Source: CAYREE01 sp964423225
GTDB lineage: Archaea > Altiarchaeota > Altiarchaeia > IMC4 > SCGC-AAA252-I15
Assembly (NCBI GenBank): GCA_964423225.1
Contig: CAYREE010000002.1
Location: forward strand, 12,067 to 76,066
Direction: 5' to 3'
DNA: 64,000 nucleotides
Both the position numbers and the translations under genes were made by a program. Position 1 is the first letter of the stretch, and every line of letters starts with the position of its first letter. This document shows, piece after piece, positions 26,193-34,471 of this stretch. The notes under the pieces are model-generated. The model was given only the letters and a program-made list of their open reading frames with translations, ran no database searches and was not told the DNA's origin.

Positions 26193-26552
26193 TTACTCAT
26201 AGAATGCTTCGTAGGCTTCGTAATCGTCAATACCGTAATCGTCTCCCCTATAGTCTGTTATCTCTATTTTTCCCTGTCCTCTGGGTAGAAGGTCTTTTTC
26301 TTTCTCATACATGCATTTGCCTTTGAAGTAGAAATCACAGTAGTTACAGCATACACCCTTGTCCTTGCAGTACTCGTAATCCTGACAGTTTTTACAGCAT
26401 TTCAATGATCTAGGCTTCCTTTTGATGGTTACCTGTTTCTTTGTAGACTTAGAAGGGGTCTTCTTCTTTGAAGATGTCTTAACCGCTTTTTTAGAATTAA
26501 TGGTAGAAGCTTTCTTTTTTGCAGTTTTTTTTGGTATCTTTTTTTTCGGCAT
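26193..26552 (-). CDS. Lys-rich tail plus cysteine-cluster protein
   Basis: A 119-residue protein. Residues 1-50 are a highly basic Lys/Ser/Thr tail (histone-tail-like, with KKTAKKK and SSKKK repeats). Residues about 52-82 hold eight or more Cys: CCKNCQDYEYC, then GVCCNYCDF and GKC, a likely zinc or Fe-S site. The C-terminus is acidic and Tyr-rich (YRGDDYGIDDYEAYEAFYE). A nucleic-acid-binding role is plausible from the basic tail. The family is not recognised. ATG 26552 was chosen over upstream GTG/TTG codons. It is convergent with the larE-like gene, 4 bp apart. Confidence 0.65.
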   Translation of the reverse strand: MPKKKIPKKTAKKKASTINSKKAVKTSSKKKTPSKSTKKQVTIKRKPRSLKCCKNCQDYEYCKDKGVCCNYCDFYFKGKCMYEKEKDLLPRGQGKIEITDYRGDDYGIDDYEAYEAFYE

Positions 26553-26659
26553 CACCAACCCCAGTAACTTAAATGGTTTAAACTTATGTTGTTTTCATTT
26601 AAAAAATACCATGTTTTTTTATCATATGAGTTTTTAGCATCCTATATGTGATTACTAGT

Positions 26660-27091
26660 ATGTATGAGATGGTTTCACTGAGCATCCTCACGATAATACT
26701 GGCTTCATTCGGTGTTTCTATAGCTGTTATAATACTTTTTTCAATGTATACCCCCTATCTTCTGGGCAGGTTGAAGGATGGCTTTGATTGTACTGGTTGT
26801 GGTAACTGCTGCAGATTTCGAAAAACACATCTGACTAAAGCCGATATAGATCGGCTTGAAAAATCAGGCAAGACCGGATTCCATGATAAGGCTGACAGGG
26901 AATCTATATTAAAACGTGTTAACGGTAGATGCATATTCCTCGTTGATGATAAATGCAGGGTCTATGAGCATAGACCCCAGGTTTGCAGGGAGTTCCCATT
27001 CTATGAGATGTATGGTTGTTGGTGGGCGTGCAAATGCTCTATGTGCCCTGCCTTAGAGAAACTAGAGGAGAAATTAGACGATGAGTGTTGA
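26660..27091 (+). CDS. YkgJ-type cysteine-cluster (Fe/Zn-binding) protein with membrane anchor
   Basis: A 143-residue protein with an N-terminal hydrophobic segment (LSILTIILASFGVSIAVIIL) and a YkgJ-family cysteine cluster: DCTGCGNCCRF, GRCIFLVDDKCRVYEHRPQVC, REFPFYE and, unusually, an added CWWACKCSMC. YkgJ proteins bind a metal or Fe-S centre, but their general role is unknown. ATG 26660 is taken; GTG 26648 is possible. The last 11 bp overlap the PurM-like gene, so translation is coupled and a shared function is likely. Confidence 0.8.
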   Translation: MYEMVSLSILTIILASFGVSIAVIILFSMYTPYLLGRLKDGFDCTGCGNCCRFRKTHLTKADIDRLEKSGKTGFHDKADRESILKRVNGRCIFLVDDKCRVYEHRPQVCREFPFYEMYGCWWACKCSMCPALEKLEEKLDDEC

Positions 27092-27860
27092 TGTCATTGA
27101 AAAACATGTGAAGGATATAGCGTGGATTAGGGAGAAATTCCTATCTATGGATGATATGGCTAATCCTATCCTAGGAATCAAATCCTGGGATGATTCGGTA
27201 TGCTTGGACTTTGAGGGAAGGCTTGTTGCATCAATAGATGGTCCATATGCTAAGAGACTGGTCATGAAGAGCGCACTCATCCATGCTGCAACAGATGTTG
27301 TAGTAAAGGGTGCAAGACCCTTATTTGCATTGGATAGTTTGGCTGGTCCCAAGAATGATGTTGAAGACATGGTGAATTCTCTAAAGGATCAGGCTTTGGC
27401 GATGGAGATCCCTGTACTGGGGGGTAATACGAAGATCGAGGATGTCGAACCGATTTGCAGTCTGACAGTTGTTGGAAAACTCTTATTGGATGAGCCTATC
27501 CGGGATGATGGTGTGAAGAAGGATGATGTTGTAGTCCTTATGGGCGAGCCCATCTGGGGAGAACAACAGGAGCGTATAGAAAAGGCAAAAGTTCTTTTTA
27601 CTGCTTGGTATAAGGCACTTGATACGGGTGTAAAGATCAATGCGTCCAAGGATGTCACTAAGGGTGGATTAGTATCTGTTGTCTATGAGATGGCTGAGAA
27701 AAGCAGTAGAAAATTCATTCTTGTTGATGATATCCCCTACTCGACTACCCGGAACCTGGACAATTTTATCCTCACACTAGCTGAATCTGAATATAAATCG
27801 CTTGAGAAGATATGCACTAAACATGATTGCAGATTGGTTAGGATCGGAACAGTCGGTTGA
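27081..27860 (+). CDS. PurM/HypE/SelD-superfamily (AIR synthase-related) protein
   Basis: A 259-residue ATP-dependent enzyme of the AIR synthase fold. The N-terminal half has GIKSWDDSVCLDFEGRLVA, in which the Asp pair resembles the metal/ATP site of ThiL/HypE/SelD, and LGGNTKIED. The C-terminal half has DVTKGGLVSVVYEMAEKS, like the D-x-T-x-GGL motif of HypE. It is shorter than ThiL or PurM (about 320-345), and the SelD catalytic Cys/Sec motif is absent. The substrate is unknown. The overlap with the YkgJ gene and the nearby larE-like gene suggest cofactor or sulfur chemistry. Confidence 0.75.
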   Translation: MSVDVIEKHVKDIAWIREKFLSMDDMANPILGIKSWDDSVCLDFEGRLVASIDGPYAKRLVMKSALIHAATDVVVKGARPLFALDSLAGPKNDVEDMVNSLKDQALAMEIPVLGGNTKIEDVEPICSLTVVGKLLLDEPIRDDGVKKDDVVVLMGEPIWGEQQERIEKAKVLFTAWYKALDTGVKINASKDVTKGGLVSVVYEMAEKSSRKFILVDDIPYSTTRNLDNFILTLAESEYKSLEKICTKHDCRLVRIGTVG

Positions 27861-27862
27861 AC

Positions 27863-28951
27863 TTATTCCTTTTGTTCTACGAGTGGTATTTTCCTGCAGT
27901 TTGGTGGAATATACACCTGGTTGGTTAATGGATTGATTGTAGTATCGCTTTTATATGAATCGTATCCCATCGGCTCAAAATAAAGTCCTCCGCTTGGACC
28001 GACCTGAAGGTCCATTGGAATCCCTGAGTGAACATTCATGATTCCATCAGGAGTCCTTGTAGCATGCATTTCTTCTAAAAGTGTTTTACTAGGCTCATCG
28101 CCGTTAGTGGCATCATCCCTGAATATCTTCATTCCTTTCCATGTATCATCGTATTCTAATACGTAATTGTTTGATCCCCTTTTCACTTTCCAGGTGTTTT
28201 TTTCTTGTCCTGGTGTAACCTCGTCCACAGTGCTATCCCCCTGGTTAGCCAGCTTTAATATATTCTGTGCGTCTTCTGGTTTAATCTCGGTTTCATTAAA
28301 GCTATGGGAAACCTGTTCAGACATCCTCTCGAATGTTCGTCCTGTTTTTTTCTGCCATTCGAGGAATGGTGTTCTATCCCCGTCTTCAAGGAAAACCTCC
28401 GGTATTACAAGTGGGAGCCCCATCTTATCTGAAAGGGTTAATAGATGTTCTAAATGCCCCTCTTTCTTACTCCATGTGTGTGGCGATCCGTCGGGGACAT
28501 AGAATCTGTCTGTGACGATCGCTGCCTGTCTAACCCCATTTATTGTCGCAGGCATTATCCCTGATATTATATCTGCCCTAAACCTGCCTTCCATATCGTT
28601 TGCCACATCTATATTCCATGTTGGATCCATGACTCCCATCAGGTATTGGCTGTTATCGATACTATTGCTTCTGACATTTGGGTCTAGGCATTGTCCCTCA
28701 GCAGCCTTTAGTACACGGGTTAACTCGCATGTATGGCCCCATTCAAAGACTGATCCAGGACCTGTTTGCTTATCCTCTTCAGGCGGATTTATGATGTTTA
28801 GAATGTTTGTTATGTCCTGTATTGCTGAAGCATCCTCATATGAGACTATTATCCTGTCAAGAACTGCCCTCTCATGTCCCTGCCCTTCTTTTGCAACCTC
28901 TTCTCTCACGTATTTTCCAAGACGTGGATCGAATCCATCGACTTTACCCAA
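27863..28951 (-). CDS. Unrecognised protein with no ATG/GTG start; possible frameshift extension of the 1817-aa protein
   Basis: A 362-codon frame. The only conventional start after the upstream in-frame TAA (28991-28993) is TTG 28951, with no Shine-Dalgarno near it and the next Met about 100 residues in. The protein is soluble, with polar stretches and conserved-looking blocks (TINGVRQAAIVTDRFYV, LVIPEVFLEDGD, DLQVGPSGGLYFEPMGY). No family is recognised. The frame overlaps the stop of the large upstream gene in the +1 register: reading CTC then GAG instead of TGA continues straight into this frame. Either a TTG start, a +1 frameshift or a sequence error would explain it. Confidence 0.6.
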   Translation of the reverse strand: MGKVDGFDPRLGKYVREEVAKEGQGHERAVLDRIIVSYEDASAIQDITNILNIINPPEEDKQTGPGSVFEWGHTCELTRVLKAAEGQCLDPNVRSNSIDNSQYLMGVMDPTWNIDVANDMEGRFRADIISGIMPATINGVRQAAIVTDRFYVPDGSPHTWSKKEGHLEHLLTLSDKMGLPLVIPEVFLEDGDRTPFLEWQKKTGRTFERMSEQVSHSFNETEIKPEDAQNILKLANQGDSTVDEVTPGQEKNTWKVKRGSNNYVLEYDDTWKGMKIFRDDATNGDEPSKTLLEEMHATRTPDGIMNVHSGIPMDLQVGPSGGLYFEPMGYDSYKSDTTINPLTNQVYIPPNCRKIPLVEQKE

Positions 28952-28982
28952 GGCACTTTCATAGGTTTCTTCTGCACCGATC

Positions 28983-31900
28983 TCAGAGTTTTACAACGCC
29001 TGCCCTTTTTTCTTGTAATAGCTTCAAAGTGTCAGAAAGAGGACCTGCGATATTTGCCATATAGTTTTCAGCCTGGTCATATGCTCCCTGTAGCTCGCCT
29101 AAATCAGATTCGAGGGGAGGTAGTCTCGGCCTTAATTCAGCTCTTTCCTCGTTTGTCTTAGCGTCGGTTATTGCTGCTCTTAGCTGTACGATGTCTCCCT
29201 GGAAGATCCTAGTACTGAATGATTCTCCGAAATCGAATCCAAGATCTTCTATCAAATCTGCATGCTGAGAGACTTTTTGCTCTCTACACTGGATTATCCT
29301 AGAGTTGATATTGTTCACTGTTTTCTCGAAATTGCTTCCTATACCCCGTACGGCACCATATCTATTGAGTTGTTCTTGTTTTTCTCCTATCTCAGCCCTT
29401 TTCACTTCAAGAGCTTTTACTCTTTCTCCTTCAGGAAGATGTGCCACCGAGTCTAGGTAAGGTTGGACTTTTTCCATCTGTTGAGGGCTCTTTCTCAGCT
29501 TCTTGTTTTCCTGCATACGTCTAACCCTTTCCTCAAGTTCTGCTACCTGGTCTTTTGGATCCAGGTGAGCGACTTCATCAAGAATCGGTTGTGCTCCTTC
29601 CACCCAACTGGAATGCGCTCTAATCTTTCGGCATTCTCCAATCCCTGATTTCATGCTCTGCAATACTTTTACTGGTTTCTTTTGTATTGCCTTGGCTTGT
29701 GCTAACAATGCTTCTGCCTGCTCTTTCAATGGTTCGTCCTTTTCAAGCTGGGCTTTTACTTTCCCATCGTTTTTAGCAAGTCCTATTGCAGCATCCACTA
29801 CTCTTTCCCTGGCATCAAGGTCGTCAATGTCCTGGTGTTTTGCAAGTGTGGCTGCTGTTTGCGTCCTTCTGATCTCAGAGTCAATGTTTTCTATATGTGA
29901 GTATTTTAATACTCCAATAGCTTGATTAACTAGCGGTATCTCTTTGTTAAGCTCCCTATATTGTTGTTGGTATTGTTCCGGTTTTGTAGGATCTAACAAT
30001 TCTATGGCTTGTAGTGCTGGGCTAAAGTGTCTCTTGTGGAATAAGTCGTCTAATAGTTTTGCAACTGACTCCACTCTTTCATCAACGCAGACATCAGAGA
30101 GAATATGTGTGGTCCTGTGACTTTGATTATTCCAGGTTGTTAGCATTGCTTGTCTTTGCTCTTGAGAATAATGGCTGTCAGGGAAAAGCTCTCTTGCCTG
30201 GGTGTTTTCTCTTCTGGCAGTAAGATATTCTACTGCAGTCTCTCTCTCATCCTCGTTTGGGAATAGTCTTTCCGCATCATCGATCATTGATGTTAATAAT
30301 GCTGGATCATTTACCTTGAATTCTAAGTCTTTACCCATAAGAGCTGCTACTGCAACAGGTCTTAGCATGCATACTTTATCTTCATGTCCGAAATGAGTTA
30401 GGTTTGCATCGTAAACAGTGACGCCTGTTAGCCATCTTGCCAGCTGGTCTTCTGGCATATCGTCCAATAGATGGCGTGGATATTTCTTGCTCAGAATCTC
30501 AACTGCCTCATCATTCACACCTTTTGCATATGCGTCAAAGCTTTCAGGCTTTTCTGAAAGTATTCCAAGGGCTGTTTGTGGCAATGTAGTTGTAGATAGG
30601 TTGTCTACCATGGCCATGGCATCTATCAGCCTTTGTGGATTGTCGCGTACGGTATCTGGGAATTGGTTTAATAGTCCTGCCATAAGCGTTGTCTGTTCTG
30701 TTGGATGGTTGTCCAGGTAGTTGGCTACGTATTCTCGACAGTATTTATTCTTGTTTATCGGGCTACCTGCTGGTATACATGTTGTCAGTGTTTTTGCAAA
30801 TTCTGGTGTCATAGTATCGGGCGGGAATGCTCCTGCAATACCGTATAATGTTGCTGGCTGATATCCTGCACCCATCAATGTGTCAAGGGCGGTAGGATCA
30901 CACATCAATAACCTTGTTTGTGCTTGATTCCTGTCTATGAATCCGTATTCTGGCTGTTCTCTTAATTCCTCTGATATTTTATCCAAACTCTCCGCATGAT
31001 TTCCATGGTTTGCTCCAAGGTTATCCATTACAACCGTACCCTCTGGGCTGGCGACTGCAGTTAAAATGGTTTCGGCCCGTGATTCGTTCGTATAACACCA
31101 ATCATGCAGGTTCTTAGATTCTTGTCCCGAAAGCATTCCTGCAAATGTATTGAAGTTTTCTTGGCATCTCCCCATTACTGTTTGGTCTGGCATTTCCAGG
31201 CTCCCCTGAGCTACCTGTTGTTTTCTAACTAAACCTGCTACAAATCCTTCTGGTATGCTTCCTGTTGCTGTATATGAATCTCTCAGATGTGATAACAAAT
31301 ATTGGCTATGGGTTTGTAGGGTGTATACCTGCCATGGATCAGTTACTACAGTACTTGGTGCATCAACTCCTTCATTAGCCTTCACATTCTTGGGTTGATA
31401 TATGAATTTTATCCCATCGTCTTGCATCTCGGTGAGTGTTGCCTGTAATTCATTTCGTTGCTCGTATAATGGTATGCCTTGTTCAAAATGTTTTCTGTCA
31501 TATGCATAGCCTAGTGGGCCAAGCATGGTGAATACTTCAGTCACTTTTCTTGCTGTTTCTATGTCACCTGCGGCTGCCAGGTCATTCATGTGTTCGAGAT
31601 ATTTTCTCACAGAAGTTTTTTGTTCTTTGCTTGGTTTATAGCCTTCAGCATTCCCCTGTTGATTTCCGCCGATAATCGTATTTACGATGTTTTTCATCCC
31701 TGTTATCGGGAATTCTTCTGGATGATTTAGTTCAAGATTAAGTATTGTCAAACCCCCCGTACCACTGATTTCTTCTGGTATACCTATGGCCGGACTTGTT
31801 TCAAGATGTGTTTTTAGTTGGGTAGGGTTTGCGATATGAGTGTTGCCCATATGGTTGAAAACTTGTGTTGCTGTATCTTCTGGGAGTTTTTCTGATATTA

Positions 31901-34436
31901 GACCGCAAAGTTCGGAGTCATTTAATGCCTTCCTTCGATTTCCTTGATCGCCTTCATCTACTACTTCTCTTGCACTTTTTAGATATGATGTCGCAAGGCT
32001 GTCACTCATGCCTCCTGCGATCTTTAAGGCGTCTGCTAATGGCACGGAGGTTTGTTTCCCGCTCTCACATCGGTCTACTGCCATACCGAATCCCTCGGTT
32101 AAACTGTCTTTTCCAGGAAGGGATGATAGATGATGTAGTGTTTGTGCATCTGCAAGGGTATCATTAATCACTTTGACAATATTTGATTCTTCTGCAACAG
32201 GTGTTTTTTCTGCAGTATCAGGTTTAGCTTTTGGAGTTTCAGTGCTTGGTTTTTTACATCTTTTTTCAATCTCTCTAAAAACAGAATCGATCCTGATAAC
32301 TCCTAGGCCTTCATCTCCAGATACTGTGATAAGTCCTTTTATGCTTCTTGGATTTCCTAACACTGGCTGTAATTCTTCTTTTTTCATTTTCATACCCCAA
32401 TGTTTTATCTGTTCTGGCGATGCTTTTGCGTTTACCATTGCCAATGCCATGGTACCGAAGTTTTCAGGGATGGCTTCCATTGAATCTGTGACTTCAATTA
32501 TTGCATTCATTGTTTCCTGGTTGGCTGTCCTACACAATGTTTTTGCTTGGGTGCTGGTCCAGAAATCCTTCCCACTATCCCAGTGTTTTGTCATCTTGTA
32601 ATGATTTTGCACGATAGCTAGTCCTACCTCGTCGCTTGCTGCCTCTAGAAGGGATATGTAGGTTGGATCTGCATATATTGAGTTATCTTCATGAAGGAGG
32701 GGTACAGCATGGTTCATATATGCTTTCGCTGTTTCAGGACCTAGATTTTGCACTGTCTGATGTGCGGCCTGTGCATTAAGACTGCCTTGTTCTGTGAAAA
32801 GCATTGTAGTTGCTTCATCTTTCAGCTGATATTGTTCCAGCATGAGATTTGCCCTAGTATTTCTAACCCTGGCGACGATCTCTGGGGTTACATCAGGTAG
32901 TATCTGCATCAAGTCTTCTCTCTGAGTATTAGAACAGATGACTCCCTGGACTATTCCCTTTCTAATCAGGTAATCTCTGACTCCTTGATCCTCTGGAAGA
33001 GAACGTTCTAAGTCCTCTATACTTCTATCATCTCTTGACATAATCGGATTCAATACATTACTGTGAGTCAAAAGCTTTCGGACATCCATTGGCTTTGAAG
33101 TGTCTGCTATATAGTCTACGACAGCTATGCATCTATCTGCTACTTTTTCCAGTTTGGTTGAATCGCTTGCTTCGACCGTATCATGCATATTTTTAATGAG
33201 TATAGTAGATCTTAGCATGTTTTTTGTCTCAGGGTCTGCATTTGCTAGTTTTTCAATATAGTGTTTTCCGGCTTCTCTGCTTTCATGTTTTGAGTATGCC
33301 GTGCCAATATGTTTTAAGTTGTCGCCTTGAAAAAGGAATTGTAGGTCTTCTTGAGTTAGATTTTCACGGTTTGCAACCAGGTCATTAACAACCATTTCTC
33401 TATGTTCGTTGAAGTGGATTTTCATGAGGCCTTCTATTGCTCCAGGCATTTCAAGCAATCTTCTTCTTGCCTCAATGACGCTAGGATCCTCGTTTTCACC
33501 ACCCTTCCACATCTTTTTGAATTCCTCATGTTCCCATTGCTTACAATCCCAATCCATTTTTTTAGTCGCTGCTCTTAATCTGCCTGCAAGCACCTTAGCC
33601 TTAGGACCACCACCGAAATCGTATATATCCAAGGATTCCTGGATCTCATCGAGCAGTGGGGATCCCTTAGCTGATTCAACCAGGGGGAAGGGTTCGCATT
33701 CCTTATAAGCTATCTTTGTGAGTGTTGGATTACGGTTCCTGAACTGTATCTCATGGCCTGATCTTGTAGTCATTGTTATAACAATTCCTCCTTCTGCATG
33801 GCGGCGTCCCTCTCTTGTCACCGATCTTGCGACAAGGTCGTCGGTCCCCAGGTGTTCTGCCATTTTCTGTGTTGCTGATATCTGCTCAACATCGACTGCA
33901 TATTCATCCACTTCTCCAACACTTGACACGTTTTGTTCATGCGATTCTCTGATATTATGGACTGTATTCCTTTGAGACCAGAATCTTTGCTGTGATAAAA
34001 ATGAGCCGATCCTTGTCCTCTTATCGGTTACGGTTAGATTGTGTAGTTCAGTTTTTTCCGCATGGAATGTCAGGTTTTCGAGATGGTCGGGCAGGCTTTC
34101 TCCTTCTCCAATATTTTCAAGATGTTCTACGACAGCGGTAAGCGCTCTTCCAACAAGTCTTTTCTGCATCTCATGAGTTTGTCCGTAACGACTATCATCC
34201 ATTGATTCAAGATGTTGTAACTCAACATCTAATACATTCATAAGCCTTTTCGTATTGGTTGGGCCAAGCTTCTTTAATGCAGTGTGTCCTGTGGCATCAT
34301 CAAGCTTTCCAAGAAGCTGTTTTCTGTCAGTGAAGAATTCATCATGTACTTTAAGGGTTAGATGATCCCCCTCCTCATGGATAACAAATTTTCCACGAGC
34401 ATCTGAATGAGTAGGCTTGTGGACTTGTTTAGCCAT
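28983..34436 (-). CDS. Giant (1817 aa) uncharacterised cytoplasmic protein
   Basis: One open frame of 5454 bp. There is no signal peptide, membrane segment, Thr-rich stalk or recognisable catalytic motif, so it is probably cytoplasmic. It is mostly alpha-helical in appearance, rich in Glu, Gln, Leu, Asp and Thr. A Lys/Pro/Thr-rich spacer near residue 745 (KKPSTETPKAKPDTAEKT) divides an N-terminal from a central-C-terminal part. Near the C-terminus a 31-residue unit occurs twice (about 1612-1642 and 1654-1684) with the core QPxLDxVAHL, in a coiled-coil region. It follows tgtA by 35 bp and precedes the 362-codon frame. A large scaffold or helical-repeat protein is likely; the family is unknown. 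Confidence 0.7.
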   Translation of the reverse strand: MAKQVHKPTHSDARGKFVIHEEGDHLTLKVHDEFFTDRKQLLGKLDDATGHTALKKLGPTNTKRLMNVLDVELQHLESMDDSRYGQTHEMQKRLVGRALTAVVEHLENIGEGESLPDHLENLTFHAEKTELHNLTVTDKRTRIGSFLSQQRFWSQRNTVHNIRESHEQNVSSVGEVDEYAVDVEQISATQKMAEHLGTDDLVARSVTREGRRHAEGGIVITMTTRSGHEIQFRNRNPTLTKIAYKECEPFPLVESAKGSPLLDEIQESLDIYDFGGGPKAKVLAGRLRAATKKMDWDCKQWEHEEFKKMWKGGENEDPSVIEARRRLLEMPGAIEGLMKIHFNEHREMVVNDLVANRENLTQEDLQFLFQGDNLKHIGTAYSKHESREAGKHYIEKLANADPETKNMLRSTILIKNMHDTVEASDSTKLEKVADRCIAVVDYIADTSKPMDVRKLLTHSNVLNPIMSRDDRSIEDLERSLPEDQGVRDYLIRKGIVQGVICSNTQREDLMQILPDVTPEIVARVRNTRANLMLEQYQLKDEATTMLFTEQGSLNAQAAHQTVQNLGPETAKAYMNHAVPLLHEDNSIYADPTYISLLEAASDEVGLAIVQNHYKMTKHWDSGKDFWTSTQAKTLCRTANQETMNAIIEVTDSMEAIPENFGTMALAMVNAKASPEQIKHWGMKMKKEELQPVLGNPRSIKGLITVSGDEGLGVIRIDSVFREIEKRCKKPSTETPKAKPDTAEKTPVAEESNIVKVINDTLADAQTLHHLSSLPGKDSLTEGFGMAVDRCESGKQTSVPLADALKIAGGMSDSLATSYLKSAREVVDEGDQGNRRKALNDSELCGLISEKLPEDTATQVFNHMGNTHIANPTQLKTHLETSPAIGIPEEISGTGGLTILNLELNHPEEFPITGMKNIVNTIIGGNQQGNAEGYKPSKEQKTSVRKYLEHMNDLAAAGDIETARKVTEVFTMLGPLGYAYDRKHFEQGIPLYEQRNELQATLTEMQDDGIKFIYQPKNVKANEGVDAPSTVVTDPWQVYTLQTHSQYLLSHLRDSYTATGSIPEGFVAGLVRKQQVAQGSLEMPDQTVMGRCQENFNTFAGMLSGQESKNLHDWCYTNESRAETILTAVASPEGTVVMDNLGANHGNHAESLDKISEELREQPEYGFIDRNQAQTRLLMCDPTALDTLMGAGYQPATLYGIAGAFPPDTMTPEFAKTLTTCIPAGSPINKNKYCREYVANYLDNHPTEQTTLMAGLLNQFPDTVRDNPQRLIDAMAMVDNLSTTTLPQTALGILSEKPESFDAYAKGVNDEAVEILSKKYPRHLLDDMPEDQLARWLTGVTVYDANLTHFGHEDKVCMLRPVAVAALMGKDLEFKVNDPALLTSMIDDAERLFPNEDERETAVEYLTARRENTQARELFPDSHYSQEQRQAMLTTWNNQSHRTTHILSDVCVDERVESVAKLLDDLFHKRHFSPALQAIELLDPTKPEQYQQQYRELNKEIPLVNQAIGVLKYSHIENIDSEIRRTQTAATLAKHQDIDDLDARERVVDAAIGLAKNDGKVKAQLEKDEPLKEQAEALLAQAKAIQKKPVKVLQSMKSGIGECRKIRAHSSWVEGAQPILDEVAHLDPKDQVAELEERVRRMQENKKLRKSPQQMEKVQPYLDSVAHLPEGERVKALEVKRAEIGEKQEQLNRYGAVRGIGSNFEKTVNNINSRIIQCREQKVSQHADLIEDLGFDFGESFSTRIFQGDIVQLRAAITDAKTNEERAELRPRLPPLESDLGELQGAYDQAENYMANIAGPLSDTLKLLQEKRAGVVKL

Positions 34437-34471
34437 ATCATTAATATTCAGGAATTACAGGTATAATAGGA

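Noticed and set aside
27863..28951. Kinase N-lobe-like reading of the C-terminal third of the 362-codon protein
   Set aside because: A GMKIFR strand and a following Glu helix look vaguely similar, but there is no catalytic loop or DFG.
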